DNA of 64,000 bases from Dama dama (GCF_033118175.1 NC_083696.1:36999001-37063000), one strand, 5' to 3'. Positions 21,903 to 32,642 are shown, numbered from the stretch's first letter. Notes: generated from the sequence alone by a model not told the origin. Numbers and translations: made by a program.

Positions 21903-22735
21903 TGATTCTCAAACTTAGCAGCACGTTAAAATCACCTAAGAAGCATTTAACTCCCCAAACTGCAATGATGAGGTGCCTATAATTTCACTTAAATAATATT
22001 CTTAAAAGGGGGCTGAGGCAACTGTAGGGACAGAGAACAGATTGGTGGTGGCCAGAGTCTAGGGTTAGGGATGGAGGTGGGGGTCTGACCTCAAAAATCA
22101 AGCCAGAAAAATTGGGAGTGTGATAGAACTGCTCTTTATCCTGACTGTAATGGATGTTACAAATGGTTTAGATGCACTTATTTACAAAGCAGAAATAGAC
22201 ACGGACGTAAACAACACACGTATGGATACCAAGAAGGAAGAGGGGGGATGAACTGGGAGATTGGAATTGACATATATACACTATTGATACTATGTATAAA
22301 ATAAAATAGATAATTAATGAGAACCTACTGGAAACTACTCAATTTCCATGGTGAAGGAAATCTAAAAAAGAGGGGCTATAAGTATACTTCATTGTACAGT
22401 AGAAGCTAACACAACTACACTCCAGTAAAAATTAACCAACACAATTCTGTAAAGCAATTATCCTTCAATTAAAAATAAATAAATTTAAAATTTTAAAAAT
22501 TAAAATAGAAAAAAATAACTCAAAAAATAAAGTCAAAATAATACTCCAGAAAGAAGAGTATAAGCATGTGTTTAAATATGACAGAAGAAAGGAAGAGCCA
22601 AAAAAAGTGAATACCATTATGCATATTTTATTTTAAATCCCAGTGCCCAGGTCATATCCAGACTAATTAACTCAGGATGTGTGGACAGGATCCAGGTATT
22701 CATATCTTTTAAAAGCTCTTCAGGGTTTTCCTGTG
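21903..22735 (+). repeat. MER5-like hAT fragment, split by L1 material
   Basis: The left part 'cagtgattctcaaactt' and 'aaaatcacctaagaagc', and the right part 'caggatccaggtattcatatc' and 'ttaaaagctcttcagg', look like the two ends of a MER5-type non-autonomous hAT element. L1-like sequence fills the middle. Assignment by eye. Confidence 0.4.
22020..22520 (+). repeat. L1 3' end, diverged
   Basis: 'gaacagattggtggtggcc' and later 'acatatatacactattg', 'gtacagtagaagctaac' and 'aaagcaattatccttcaatt' follow L1 3' UTR features; A/T-rich tail to about 22520. Confidence 0.65.
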
Positions 22736-22740
22736 CATCA

Positions 22741-25700
22741 TTCAGGCAGTTCAGACACTCATTCGTGTCCAACTCTTTGCAACCCCAGGGACTGCAGCAC
22801 GCCAGGTTTCCATATCCATCACCAACTCTGGGAGGTACCCAAACTCATGTCAACTGAGTCAGTGATTCCATCTAACCATCTCATCCCCTGTTGTCCCCTC
22901 CTCCTCCTGCCTTCAGCCTTTCCAATCATTAGGGTCTTTCCCAATGAGTCAGTTCTTCCATCAGGTGGCCAATGTATTGGAATTTCAGCTTCAATATCAG
23001 TCCTTCCAATGAATATTCAGGACTGATTTCCCTTGGAATTGCTGGTTTGATCTCCTTGCAGTCCAAGGGACTCTCAAGAGTCTTCTCCAGCACCACAGTT
23101 CAAAAGCATTAATTCTTCAGTGCTCAACTTTCTTTATAGTCCAACTCTCACATCCATACAGGACTACTGGAAAAACCATAGCTTTGACTAGATGGACCTT
23201 TGTTGGCAAAGTATTGTCTCTGCTTTTTAATAGGCTGTCTAGGTTGGTCATAACTCTTCTTCCAAAGAGCAAGTGTCTTTTAATTTCATGGCTACAGTCA
23301 CCATCTGCAGTGATTTTGGAGCCCCCAAAAATAAAGTCTGCCACTGTTTCCATTGCTTTCCCATCTATTTGCCATGAAGTGATGGGACTGGATGCCATGA
23401 CCTTAGATTTCTGAATGTTGAGTTTTAAGCCAGCTTTTTCACTCTACTCTTTAACTTACATCAAGAGGCTCGTTAGTTCTTCTTCCCTTTCTGCCATAAG
23501 GGTGGTGTCCTCTGGGTATTCGAGGTTATTGATATTTCTCTCAGCAACCTTGATTTCAACTTGTGCTTCATCCAGCCCAGCATTTCTCATGATGTACTCT
23601 GCATATAAGTTAAATAAGCAGGGTGACAATATACAGCCTTGATGTACTCCTCTCCCGATTTGGAACCAGACTCTTGTTCCCTGTCCGGTTCTAACTGTTG
23701 CTTCTGGACTTGCATACAGATTTCTCAGGAGGCAGGTCAGGTGGTCTGGTGTTCCCATCTCTACAAATTTTCCACGGTTTGTTGTGATCCACACAGTCAA
23801 AGTCTTTGAAATACTCAATAAAGCAGAAGTAGATGTTTTTCTAAAATTCTCTTGTTTTTCTTTTTGGATCATTTCATCCAATGATCCAATGGATGTTGCC
23901 AATTTGATCTCTAGTTCCTCTGCCTTTTCTAAATCCAACTTGAATATCTGGAAGTTCATGGTTCACGTACTGTTGAAGCCTGTCTTGGAGAATTTTGAGC
24001 ATTACTTTTAGCGTGTGAGATGAGTGCAATGGTGAGGTAGTTTGAACATTCTTTGGCATTGCCTTTCTTTGAGATTGGAATGGAAACTGACCTTTTCCAG
24101 TCCTGTGGCCACTTCTGAGTTTTCCAAATTTGCTGGCATATTGAGTGCAGCACATTCACAGCATCATCTTTTAGGATTTGAAAGAGGTCAGCTGGAATTC
24201 CATCACCTCCACTAGCTTTGTTCATAGTGATGCTTCCTAAGGCCCACTTGACTTTGCACTCCAGGATGTCTAGCTCTAGGTGAATGATCACAACATTGTA
24301 GTTATCTGGGTCATTAAGAGCTTTATTATGTAGTTCTTCTGTGTATTCTTGCCATCTCTTCTTAACATTTTCTGCTTCTGTTGAATCTATGCCGTTTCTG
24401 TCCTTTATTGTGCCCATCTCTGCTGAAATATTTCCTTGGTATCTCTAATTCTATTGAAGAGATCTCTAGCCTTTCCCATTCTATTGTTTTCCTCTATTTC
24501 TTTGTGTTAATCACTGAGGGAGGCTTTTTTATCTCTGCTTGCTATTATTTGGAACTCTGCATTCAGATGGATATACCTTTCCTTTTCTCCTTTGCCTTTC
24601 ACATCTCTTCTCTTCACAGCTATTTGTAAGGCCTCCTCAGACAACCATTTTGCCTTTTCACATTTCTTCTTCTTGGGGATGGTTTTGATTACCGCCTCCT
24701 GTACAATGTTATGAACCTCCGTCCATACTTCTTCAGGCACTCTATCTTACAGATCCAATCCCTTAAATCTATTTGTCACTTCCACTGTATAATCATAAGG
24801 GATTTGATTTAAGTCATACCTGAATGGTCTAGTGGTTTTCCCTACTTTCTTCAATTTAAGTCTCAATTTGGCAATAAGGAGTTCATGATCTGAGCCACAG
24901 TCAACTCCCAGTCTTGTTTTTGCTGACTGTATAGAACTTCTCCATCTTTGGCTGCAAAGAATATAATCAATCTGATTTCAGTATTGACCATCTGGTGATG
25001 TTCACATGCGGAATCTTCTCTTGTGTTGTTGGAAGAGGGTGTTTGCTATGACAGTGTGTTCTCTTGGCAAAACTCTATTAGCCTTTGCCCTGCTTCATTC
25101 TGTATTCCAAGGCCAAATTTGCCTGTTACTCCTGGTGTTTCTTAACTTGCTACTTTTGCATTCTAGGCCCCTAAAATGAAAAGGACATCTATTTTGGGTG
25201 TTAGTTCTAGAAGGTCTTGTAGGTCTTTGTAGAACCATTCAACTTCAGCTTCTTCAGCATTACTGGTCGGGGTATAGACTTGGATTACTGTAATATTGAA
25301 GGGTTTGCCTTGGAAATGAACAGAGATCATTCTGTCATTCCTGAAATTGCATCCAAGTACTGCATTTCAGACTCTTTTGTTGACTATGATGGCTACTCCA
25401 TTTCTTCTCAGGGATTCTTACCCACAGTAGTAGATATAAATGTCATCTGAGTTAAGATCACCCATTCCAGTCCATTTTAGTTCACTGATTCCTAAAATGT
25501 CGACGTTCACTCTTGCCATCTCCCATTGGACCACTTCCAGTTTGCCTTGATTCATGGACCTAACATTCCAGATTCCTATGCATTATTTTTCTTTACAGCA
25601 TCACACTTTACTTCCATCACCAGTCACATCCACAACTGGGTGTTGTTTTTACTTTGGCTCCATCTCTTCAATCTTTCTGGAGTTATTTCTCCACTGATCT

Positions 25701-26600
25701 CTAGTAGCATATTGGGCACCTACCGACCTGGGGAGTTCATCTTTCAGTGTCCTATCTTTTTGCCTTTTCATACTGTTCATGGGGCAAGGCAAGAATACTG
25801 AAGTGGTTTGCCATTCCCTTCTCCAGTGGACCACATTTTGTCAGAACTCTCCACCATGACCTGTCCATCTTGGGTGGCCCTACACGGCATGGCTCATAGT
25901 TTCATTGACTTAGACAAGGCTGTGGTCCATGTGATCAGATTGGTAAGTTTTCTGTGATTGTAGTTTTCAGTCTGTCTGCCCTCTGATGGAGAAGGATAAG
26001 AGGTTTATGGAAGCTTTCTGATGGGAGAGACTGACTGAGGGGAAAACTGAGTCTTGCTCTTATGGGCAGGGCCATGCTCAGTAAATCTTTAATCCAGTTT
26101 TCTGTTGATGGTAGGACTGTGTTCCCTCCCTGTTGTTTGACCTGAGGCCAAACTATAGTGGAGGTCATGAAGATAATGGCTACCTCCTTCAAAAGGTCCC
26201 ATGCAGCCACTGCTGCACTCCGTGCCCCCAGCCTGCAGCAGGCCACTACAGACCCAAGCCTACACTGGAGACTCCTGGACACTCACGGGCAAGTCTGGGG
26301 TCAGTCTCTTGTGGGGTCACTGCTCCTTTCTCTTGGGACCTGGTGCACACAAGCTTTTGTTTGTGCCCTCCAAGAGTCTGTTTCCTCAGTCCTGTGTAAG
26401 TTCTGGTGGCTCTATGGTGGGATTAATGGTAACCTGCTCCAAGAGGGCTCATGCCATACTCAGGTCTACTGCACCCAGAGCCCCTGCCTCTACATCAGTC
26501 CACTGCTGACCCATACCTCCACAGAAGACACTCAAACACAATTCTGGCTCAGTCTCTGGGTCCTGGTGTGCACAAGGTTTGAGCCCTTTGAGCATCTCTG
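22741..26600 (-). mobile_element. BovB LINE, near full length with 5' region
   Basis: The longest BovB of the window, about 3.86 kb. From left: 3' tail, RT (23117-24417), the RT/endonuclease linker (24507-24740), the endonuclease region (to about 25580), then the 5' region (25800-26600), which the copies at 3054 and 7015 lack. Many stops and frameshifts are present. Its 5' end abuts a truncated retroviral LTR at 26606 with no clear TSD. Confidence 0.92.
23117..24740 (-). pseudogene. BovB ORF2 remnant with altered RT active site
   Basis: Open pieces 24507-24740, 23956-24417, 23874-24155, 23456-23959 and 23117-23398, in changing frames. They show the NKASGGDGIPADLFQ segment, the QVGFRKGRGTRDQI segment and the GVHQGCILSPCLFNLYAEY segment. 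The box that is YADD in the other copies reads YPED here (23507-23518), so the active site itself has changed. Clearly inactive. Confidence 0.88.
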
Positions 26601-26605
26601 GTAGG

Positions 26606-26811
26606 TAGTACAGAGTTTAAACTGAGTTCTTTGTTGTGCAATTATCAGTTCCAGGCTTAAAGAAAAAAAACATATTATGTGACAAAGACTAAGGAATGTA
26701 GAGAAAAAGAAAGATGTTTGTTCTTTCCTCCTCCTTGAGAATTCCAGACCCCTATCTCCTCCTCAGGGGCCCAAGACTTCTTATCAACCTGACTAGGAAT
26801 TGACTCTCTCA
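26606..26811 (-). repeat. 3' LTR, truncated to the 5' part of U3
   Basis: Matches 31573-31806 of the other LTR. It starts (minus sense) with the TG-type LTR end at 26811, just after the polypurine tract. Only about 206 bp remain; the rest of U3, R and U5 is absent, and BovB sequence begins instead. Confidence 0.88.
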
Positions 26812-26830
26812 TTCCCCCTTTTTCTTTTAG
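26812..26830 (-). promoter_or_regulatory. Retroviral polypurine tract
   Basis: On the minus strand the sequence 'aaaagaaaaagggggaa' ends right at the U3 start of the LTR, the position and composition of the plus-strand primer. Confidence 0.85.
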
Positions 26831-27339
26831 GAGAATTATGTTGCCAAGGGAAAGGGTAGTCTTTTTTATTTCATAACTACTTCTTGCTGTTGAGGGATGT
26901 CATCCCTGAATTGTTGAGGCAAAATATTCTCCTAAATCTCATATTGAAGGTCTCTGATCCAGGAGCCCCAAGTAACAGCTGGAGGAGGTGGTGGCACTGG
27001 TAGGAGCTTGAACAACCATTTGTAACCTAAAAGCTTTCAGATGGTTAGGAACAAACCCCATTATACAGTTATAGAAGTAAGGCAAAATAGTCATTAAATC
27101 AAGTTAAAACATAATCAATATTAAAAGTTACATTATGTCCATAATTACATCAATCCATCTTAGGACTGTTAGATGTCATCAGATCAAGAAGAGGCATCAC
27201 ATATGATTATTGTTGGTGAAGGTATTCACAGAGTTGAAGAAAGCCCTTTTCTTGAAGTGGAGAAACCCACCATGGGAAGCCTTCAATTGATGAGGAAGTT
27301 GAGAAGCTGAAAATTGAGTTACATAGTTAATTCTAAGGC
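26831..27339 (-). other. Post-integrase region of the ERV, no env recognised
   Basis: Only about 500 bp separate integrase from the polypurine tract. There is no ORF of note and no envelope-like feature. AT-rich and decayed. Confidence 0.6.
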
Positions 27340-27870
27340 TTTGGGATCTATGACAATGTCTGTATGTAAGAAGGGTCTTCCATAGATATATTCAGAGGAG
27401 ATCGGGCGTGTTCAGGGTGGTATGGCCTTAGACCCATAGATATATTCAAAGGGGGACAGTCCTTCCTTTTTAGGAGCAGTCCAAGCCCTCATTAAAGCTA
27501 TGGGTAGAACTTTAAGCCAATTGTCCTGAGTCTCTTGAGTTAATTTATGCAGATGTTTCTTAATAATGTCATTAGCCTTCTCTACTTTTCCTGAAGATTG
27601 GGATCTCCAGGAACAGTGTAAGTGACATACTATTCCTAGAGATTTTAACACCCTTTGAGTTACAGTAGTTTTAAAGGCAGAGGCATTGCCACTCTGGAGG
27701 CTCCATGGCAGCCCAAACCTGGGAATAATTTCATGGATCAAAATTCTTATAACTTCCTTAGCCTGTTCACTATCACAGGGAAAGGCCTTAACGCATCCAG
27801 TAAAAGTGTCTACCCAGACTTGTAAGCAAGAAAATCCATTTGTTTTTGGCGTATGAATAAAAGCAACCAC
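27340..27870 (-). pseudogene. pol: ERV integrase remnant
   Basis: Integrase core of class I type: a VDTFTGCVKAF segment, then EIIPRFGLP, then QSSGKVEKAND around the third catalytic residue (Glu kept). At the second catalytic position the copy has Gly instead of Asp (LQSGNASAF). The first catalytic region is lost in a deletion. The frame continues past the 5S fragment at 27395-27433, which adds foreign codons and a stop. Confidence 0.88.
27395..27433 (-). pseudogene. 5S: 5S rRNA retrocopy, first 39 nt only
   Basis: Minus-strand reading gives nucleotides 1-39 of 5S rRNA with about three differences ('ggccataccaccctgaac' is exact). A perfect 15-bp duplication 'ccatagatatattca' lies at 27380-27394 and 27434-27448; its reverse encodes integrase residues, so the copy landed within pol and duplicated part of it. 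The 3' two thirds of 5S and any A-tail are missing. The internal control region is absent, so it is not a gene. Confidence 0.9.
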
Positions 27871-28075
27871 AGCCTCATCTATTATTCATAAATCTTGAAT
27901 TAGTCTCCCTTCATCACTTGACTTTTTCACACCCAAAATAAGAGTGTTGCATGGACTATCACAGGGAATCAACTGCCCCTGCTCCTTTAAATTTTCAATG
28001 ATGGGTTTTAACCCTTCCTTAATCTTGGGCTTTAGTGGGCACTGCTTTTAATGTGGAAATAGGTGAGGGTCTTTG
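27840..28075 (-). pseudogene. pol: ERV reverse transcriptase N-terminal stump
   Basis: Minus reading shows the start of a class I RT (a segment with EQGQLIPCDSPCNTLIL, then GRLIQDL and an in-frame stop). Instead of the RT palm it runs, around 27830-27850, straight into integrase core sequence. The RT active site is therefore deleted, not only mutated. Confidence 0.75.
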
Positions 28076-28131
28076 AGTTTGATAAATACAGAAGCAGCAT
28101 TTTGTGCTTGATCCACAATTTTTCCATCAGC

Positions 28132-28467
28132 TCACACTTTAGGATTTACATTTTGTTCAGTTAATGGGAGAGAAAGAGCAGGCTCCATATTTATGAAAAT
28201 AGAGACCTGGACCTTGCTCAGTATGTCCCTCCCCAGAAGGAGTGAGGGAGACTCTGTCACAATCAGAAACTCATGAGAAAACAACACAGAGTCCCAGTTG
28301 CAGCTTAAAGGATGATTGAAATAATAGCATTTGGCTCTTCCTGACAGTCCCATTACAGTAGTGAATCGGGAGGGAAGCGGACCAGGGGCTTCAGTGAGCA
28401 CAGAGAAATTTGCCCCAGTGTCAAAAAAAAAAAAAAAAAAAAAAAAATCTACTGATTGGCCCGCCAC
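28132..28467 (-). pseudogene. pro: ERV protease with poly(A) expansion
   Basis: Aspartic protease of retroviral type: active-site motif DTGANFSVL and the later LLLGRDIL segment. A run of 25 A on the plus strand (28423-28447) lies just before the active site and would encode a Phe run. This is a homopolymer expansion or slipped insertion that destroys the N-terminal strand. Confidence 0.88.
28423..28447. repeat. A25 homopolymer
   Basis: Uninterrupted A-run within the protease region of the ERV; likely polymorphic in length. Confidence 0.9.
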
Positions 28468-28499
28468 AGTTATTAATACCCAGGGTTCCTCAGGTGTAA

Positions 28500-29787
28500 T
28501 TAGGATGGGAGCTTGTGTGGAGACCCCCGAGCACGTTTAGTCCTGATTGTCTTGAGAGTCCAACCCCTGGGGCCTACACCTCGAAGGGCAGTCTCTTCTC
28601 CAGTGCGGTCCTTTTCAGACTGGACATGGAGCCAGGGGTGGCTTAGACACCTAAGGGCAATCCCTCTTGTGATGCCCCTCCTTTCCACAGTAATTACAAG
28701 TCCGTTCCTTTTCATTTTTCTCAGGCTGTTTCAGAGCAGATCTAACAGCCATTGTTGGGGCTTCAGTCTTTTGTCTTGTTCTTTTTTCCTCCTCGTATTC
28801 TCTAACCTAATATTCCACCTGAGCCAGCTATAACAGTTTTTCTAAAGACTGATTTAGTTCAAACACCTGTTTTCATAACTTACGGCAGATATCTGGAGCA
28901 GACTTGGTGAGAAATCTATCTTTTAAAATTATTTCTCCCTTATAATTTCAAGATCTACTTCAGTAAACTTGTGGAGAGGCTCCCATAGTCTACCTAAGAA
29001 TTTACCAGGAGTTTCCTTCTCTCCCTGTGCTATGCCAGCCAACTTAGCATAAAGTCTTAGCACTTGTTTGCTGAGTCCTTCAAGAATACAAAGTGACTCT
29101 GTTAGTGGAACCACTTGGCTCCCAGTAGGAAGGAGGTTTATTTCATGTTCCCTCTTTTCCCTTGCCTCACATGCAAGCCATTCATCTCCAAAAGTAGTAG
29201 CTTCCCCCAAAACTCAAGTTTTCAAGTCAGGAGTCAGTGTCTGTCCCAAGACACACATTCCATCTCTCCAAGTAAGGTCGTAAAGTAAAGTTAGTCCCAT
29301 AAAGCCTCCCATGTACCTTTTGGATCCCCTAAATAGTCTCAACCACAATTGGGACTGTTTGAAATTCTAGCTAGACTGAGGCAACTCATCCTAGAAGGGT
29401 GCCCTGATTTTCAGCCTGTTTAGTTGGGAGCCGCAGATACAGGGGCAAAGTTAGAGGACAAGAGGGAACTGAAGGTTTCACACTCAAATCTGTACCCTTA
29501 GGACACAAGTCTGACTTGTCTCACAGAGATATAAAGAGCAACACTTCTGTCACTTCTACCCATTTCCCTTGCTTTCTACAGAACAAGTCTAGTTGTAAAA
29601 CAGTAATAGACGTTTCAACCAGCCAGCATTCCCCATCTTCCAAAGGATACTGTGGCCATTCAGTATCACAGAAGATGAGGCATATCTTTTTAAATTCTGG
29701 GGATCTAACTTGTCCCAGTTTGTTGTTGTTGTTGTTGTTGTTTTTAATACATTTTAAAGAAGTGGTTCTGGAACTGTTAGCTCCCAT
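28500..29787 (-). pseudogene. gag: ERV gag remnant (matrix, capsid, nucleocapsid)
   Basis: A start at 29787 gives a matrix-like beginning (MGANSS, Gly2 as for N-myristoylation) with a Trp-Pro segment CDTEWPQYPLEDGE. The capsid part (28929-29210) holds QGEKETPGKFLGRLWEP. A CCHC zinc knuckle (CNYCGKEGHHKRDC) lies at 28657-28698. Frameshifts and stops separate these parts. A (GTT)n block at 29721-29742 puts an Asn run into matrix. Non-functional. Confidence 0.85.
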
Positions 29788-31110
29788 CTGTAAGAGAGAA
29801 AAAAGCGACATCCACAACCGTGGCTTTTTCCCAACAGAAGCATCCTTCCCTGCTCAAGATGGATGAGGAGACAGACTTTACTCTGAAGCTTTCCTTCCCT
29901 GGTTGGACTTAGTCTGTCCCTTACAGACGCAGGTGCCTTACTCGTCCCTCCTGGCTCTACCACTGACTCGGGTGGAGATGCACCAGGGGTAGACCTGATG
30001 GCATCCCAGACTGATTTTGTTCCATACCACCAAGATCTTTGATTTGCCCTTTTCTCTGATGCCACCTGGGGTGGAGCAGAGTAGCTTTTTGGAATGTTTC
30101 CCAAGTTGGTACTACTAGGGGAAACATCCGTCTTATGTGTGCCTGTGTACATTCATGAGTACAGTCCTGACCACAGTAGAAATGGTGAGTCATAAAGGGA
30201 TGAACAACAACCGAGATGTCCCTTTGAGTGTCACCACACCAATATAGCAAAAGAGGTGGTGGAGGGTTGGCCAGCGAGGAAAAAGTAAATTATGTCCTTT
30301 CAGCTCATCCCCACAGATTCCACAAAAGGAATATCTAGGAAGTTGAGACAAAAGCCACCAGAGAGCCTCCTCTTGTCCGCTGAAAGCTAGCACTACCAAA
30401 GGAAGAAGCCCATTGCGCTTCCAGCTTGACCAGATCCTGAAATTCCCAATCTGTGTCCTCAAAAACGTTATGATCACCAGCAATACTTCTATCCACGTAG
30501 ACTGGAGGCACAGCCATGACGAAGATTCACTTTCAGGCCCCTGGCCCTTGAGGCAGGTAGCCAAGAGAGTGACCTCTAGCCTGAGAGATGTTCGGGAGTT
30601 AGAGCTCCACCTCATTCCCAAATGTGCTGTTGTAACTTTTGGCTCCTAACAAGGCTAGGCGCTTCCATACATGGAGTCTAAGTAAAAGTACATAGTAACA
30701 GCATGGATCACAAGTTCCTTGAAAGTCTATGATCCAACAGATTAGGTTAGTACTTCTAATTCTCCAAGTAATTTCAAAATGGTTAAAGAGACCAGGAAAA
30801 GGTGACCGAGAAAGGAAAGTTCGGTCTACACACTTTGCCCATTTCTGGCCACTCCCCTCCCAGGGACGTTGGGTGTCTCCTGACATTGGCAGGTCTGTAT
30901 AAACCCCCAACAAGGCTCCCCTTTTGGGGACTACCTTCAGTCATTACAAGGCACCACAAAACCACAGAGCAGGGCTCATCACTTGCTTCACGCAGGGTGT
31001 GTCATTCATTCACACAAACACACTGAAGTGTTAGTAAAGTAAAGCAGAAAATGTGTATACTGAGAAAGCAGAGAGGCTAGAGCTCTGAGTGTTCTTACCT
31101 TGTCCTGAAG
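29788..31110 (-). other. ERV leader between primer site and gag
   Basis: About 1.3 kb, long for a leader. It contains ORFs (30190-30621 and 30599-30913, minus) that resemble nothing I know. A 'cttacag' just upstream of the gag start could be a splice acceptor, but this is only a pattern. Confidence 0.5.
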
Positions 31111-31128
31111 ATCCCAGATGAGCTCCCA
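31111..31128 (-). promoter_or_regulatory. ERV primer-binding site, proline-tRNA type
   Basis: Minus strand reads 'tgggagctcatctgggat', three transitions away from the tRNA-Pro complementary site. It lies three bases inside the LTR end, as expected for a gamma-like element. Confidence 0.82.
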
Positions 31129-31131
31129 GGA

Positions 31132-31806
31132 TGATAGCTTATAGTGAACAGTGTCGGATTCGTGATCTCCAAAGAAGATTTAGCTATGGGACCAGGGACC
31201 AGGCTTGATCATTCAAGAGCTTTTGTGTAGCAGAGTTTTATTAAAGTATGAAAAGGGACAGAGAAAGTTTCTGACACAGACATCAGAAGGGGGACAAAGA
31301 GTGCCCCCCTCACTAGTCTAAGCAAGGGAGTTATAAAGACTTTTTAAATTAGTTATTACAATAAGTCAAAAGAATGTCTCAAAGTTGTAAAAATTTTACC
31401 AGACCCACTCCCACAATTTCCATTTTAAGGTAACAGGATTAGAACTTAACAATAGAAAGATCTTACCAGACCCATCCCCATAATATACATTCTAAGATAA
31501 CAGGATTAGTCAGACGGTTTTCAAGAAGGAAAAACTATCCTCAAGCAGGATACATTTTTGTTATATAACTCTTAGTACAGAGTTTAAACTGAGTTGTTTG
31601 TTGTGTAATTATCAGTTCTGGGCTTAAAGAAAAAAACATATTATATGATCAAGAGTAAGGAATGTAGAGAAAAAAAGAAAGATGATTGTCCTTTCCTCCT
31701 TCTTGAAAATTCCAGACCCCATCTCCTCCTTGAGAGCCCCAGACCCCTTTCTCCTCCTCGGGGATCCCAGACTTCTTATCAACCTGCCTAGGAATTGACT
31801 GTCTCA
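31132..31806 (-). repeat. 5' LTR of the ERV, 675 bp
   Basis: Outer end at 31806 (minus sense TGAGACAGTC...) and inner CA end at 31132, followed by the primer site. A polyadenylation signal AATAAA lies at 31237-31242 (minus). Near the U3 start it carries a roughly 28-bp tandem duplication of a C/T-rich segment (around 31716-31770) that the other LTR lacks. Confidence 0.88.
31237..31242 (-). terminator. AATAAA poly(A) signal in the LTR
   Basis: Minus strand 'ctttaataaaactctgctac' fits the R-region signal of class I LTRs. Confidence 0.75.
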
Positions 31807-32189
31807 CAGGACCTGCCTGCCTCATGCTTGGGTAGGAGGTAGGTTTGTATTCTCAAAGAGATGCTTTCCCTCCTGGACAGTGCAAATTTCTGCCGCTGGG
31901 GTCCCTTCTCAATGCTCAGAAGTCATCCTACAGGACAAAGGTGGGAGCAGGGTCCTGAATTTCTGGGCTGTTCCAAATTCACTGTGGCCCCTTCCCCAAT
32001 CACAGGACATAAAACAACGTTAAAAAATGGCTTATGTGATCTGAAAGGATTCTGTGATGATTCATTTTGTGTCAACTTGACTGGGCCACAGAGCACCCAG
32101 ACATTACTTTGGGTGTTTCTGTGTGTCTTTGGCTGAGATGAACATTTAAATCAGTAACCTGCATTCCGCAAGTTTCCCTCCCTAATGTG

Positions 32190-32289
32190 AGTTTGAGCAA
32201 ATTCCAGGAGACAGTGAAGGACAGGGAAGCCTGGCTTGCTGCAGTCCATGGGGGCACAAAGAGTCAGACATGACTGAGCCACTGAACAA
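32190..32289 (+). mobile_element. BovB 3' tail, 100 bp, with perfect TSD
   Basis: Only the last about 100 bp of BovB ('gagtttgagcaaattccagg', 'gagtcagacatgactgagcc', ending 'actgaacaa'). Perfect 12-bp TSD 'ctccctaatgtg' at 32178-32189 and 32290-32301: a strongly 5'-truncated insertion. Confidence 0.9.
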
Positions 32290-32642
32290 CTCCCTAATGT
32301 GGATCCAGTCAGTTGAAGGCCTGAATAGAAAGCATAGGCCAACCCTCCCCCAAGTAAGAATTCCTCCTGCCTGTCTGTCTTCAAACTGCAACACTGGCTT
32401 TCTCCTGCCTTCACACTCAAAGCGAAGCATCAGCTCTTCCTGGATCTCAAGTCCGATGGCACGTCGGCCTGCCATTCTAGAACCACACCAATAGAAACCC
32501 TGGTTCTCAAGTTTTCAGACTTGGATCAGGATTATACCATTGCCCCTCCTGGGTCTCCATCTGCTGACTTAGCCTGCAGATCTTGGGACTTGTCAGCCTC
32601 CCTAACTGCAAGAACCAAGTATGTCCACATACGTACATGTGT

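Larger units (their letters stand above)
26606..31806 (-). mobile_element. Endogenous retrovirus, class I (gamma-like), defective
   Basis: Minus-oriented provirus of about 5.2 kb: 5' LTR at 31132-31806, proline-type primer site, long leader, gag, protease, a stump of RT joined to integrase, polypurine tract, and a truncated 3' LTR. Most of RT, all RNase H and env are missing. Reading frames are broken by stops, shifts and homopolymers, and a 5S rRNA fragment sits in the integrase. The shared LTR parts are roughly 90% alike by eye, which suggests an old insertion. It cannot make virus. Confidence 0.9.

Noticed and set aside
30599..30913. ERV envelope fragment
   Set aside because: It lies on the gag side of the element, between primer site and gag, and has no envelope features.
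26606..31806. Possibly active provirus
   Set aside because: Large pol deletion, no env, truncated LTR, stops and homopolymers in gag and protease.
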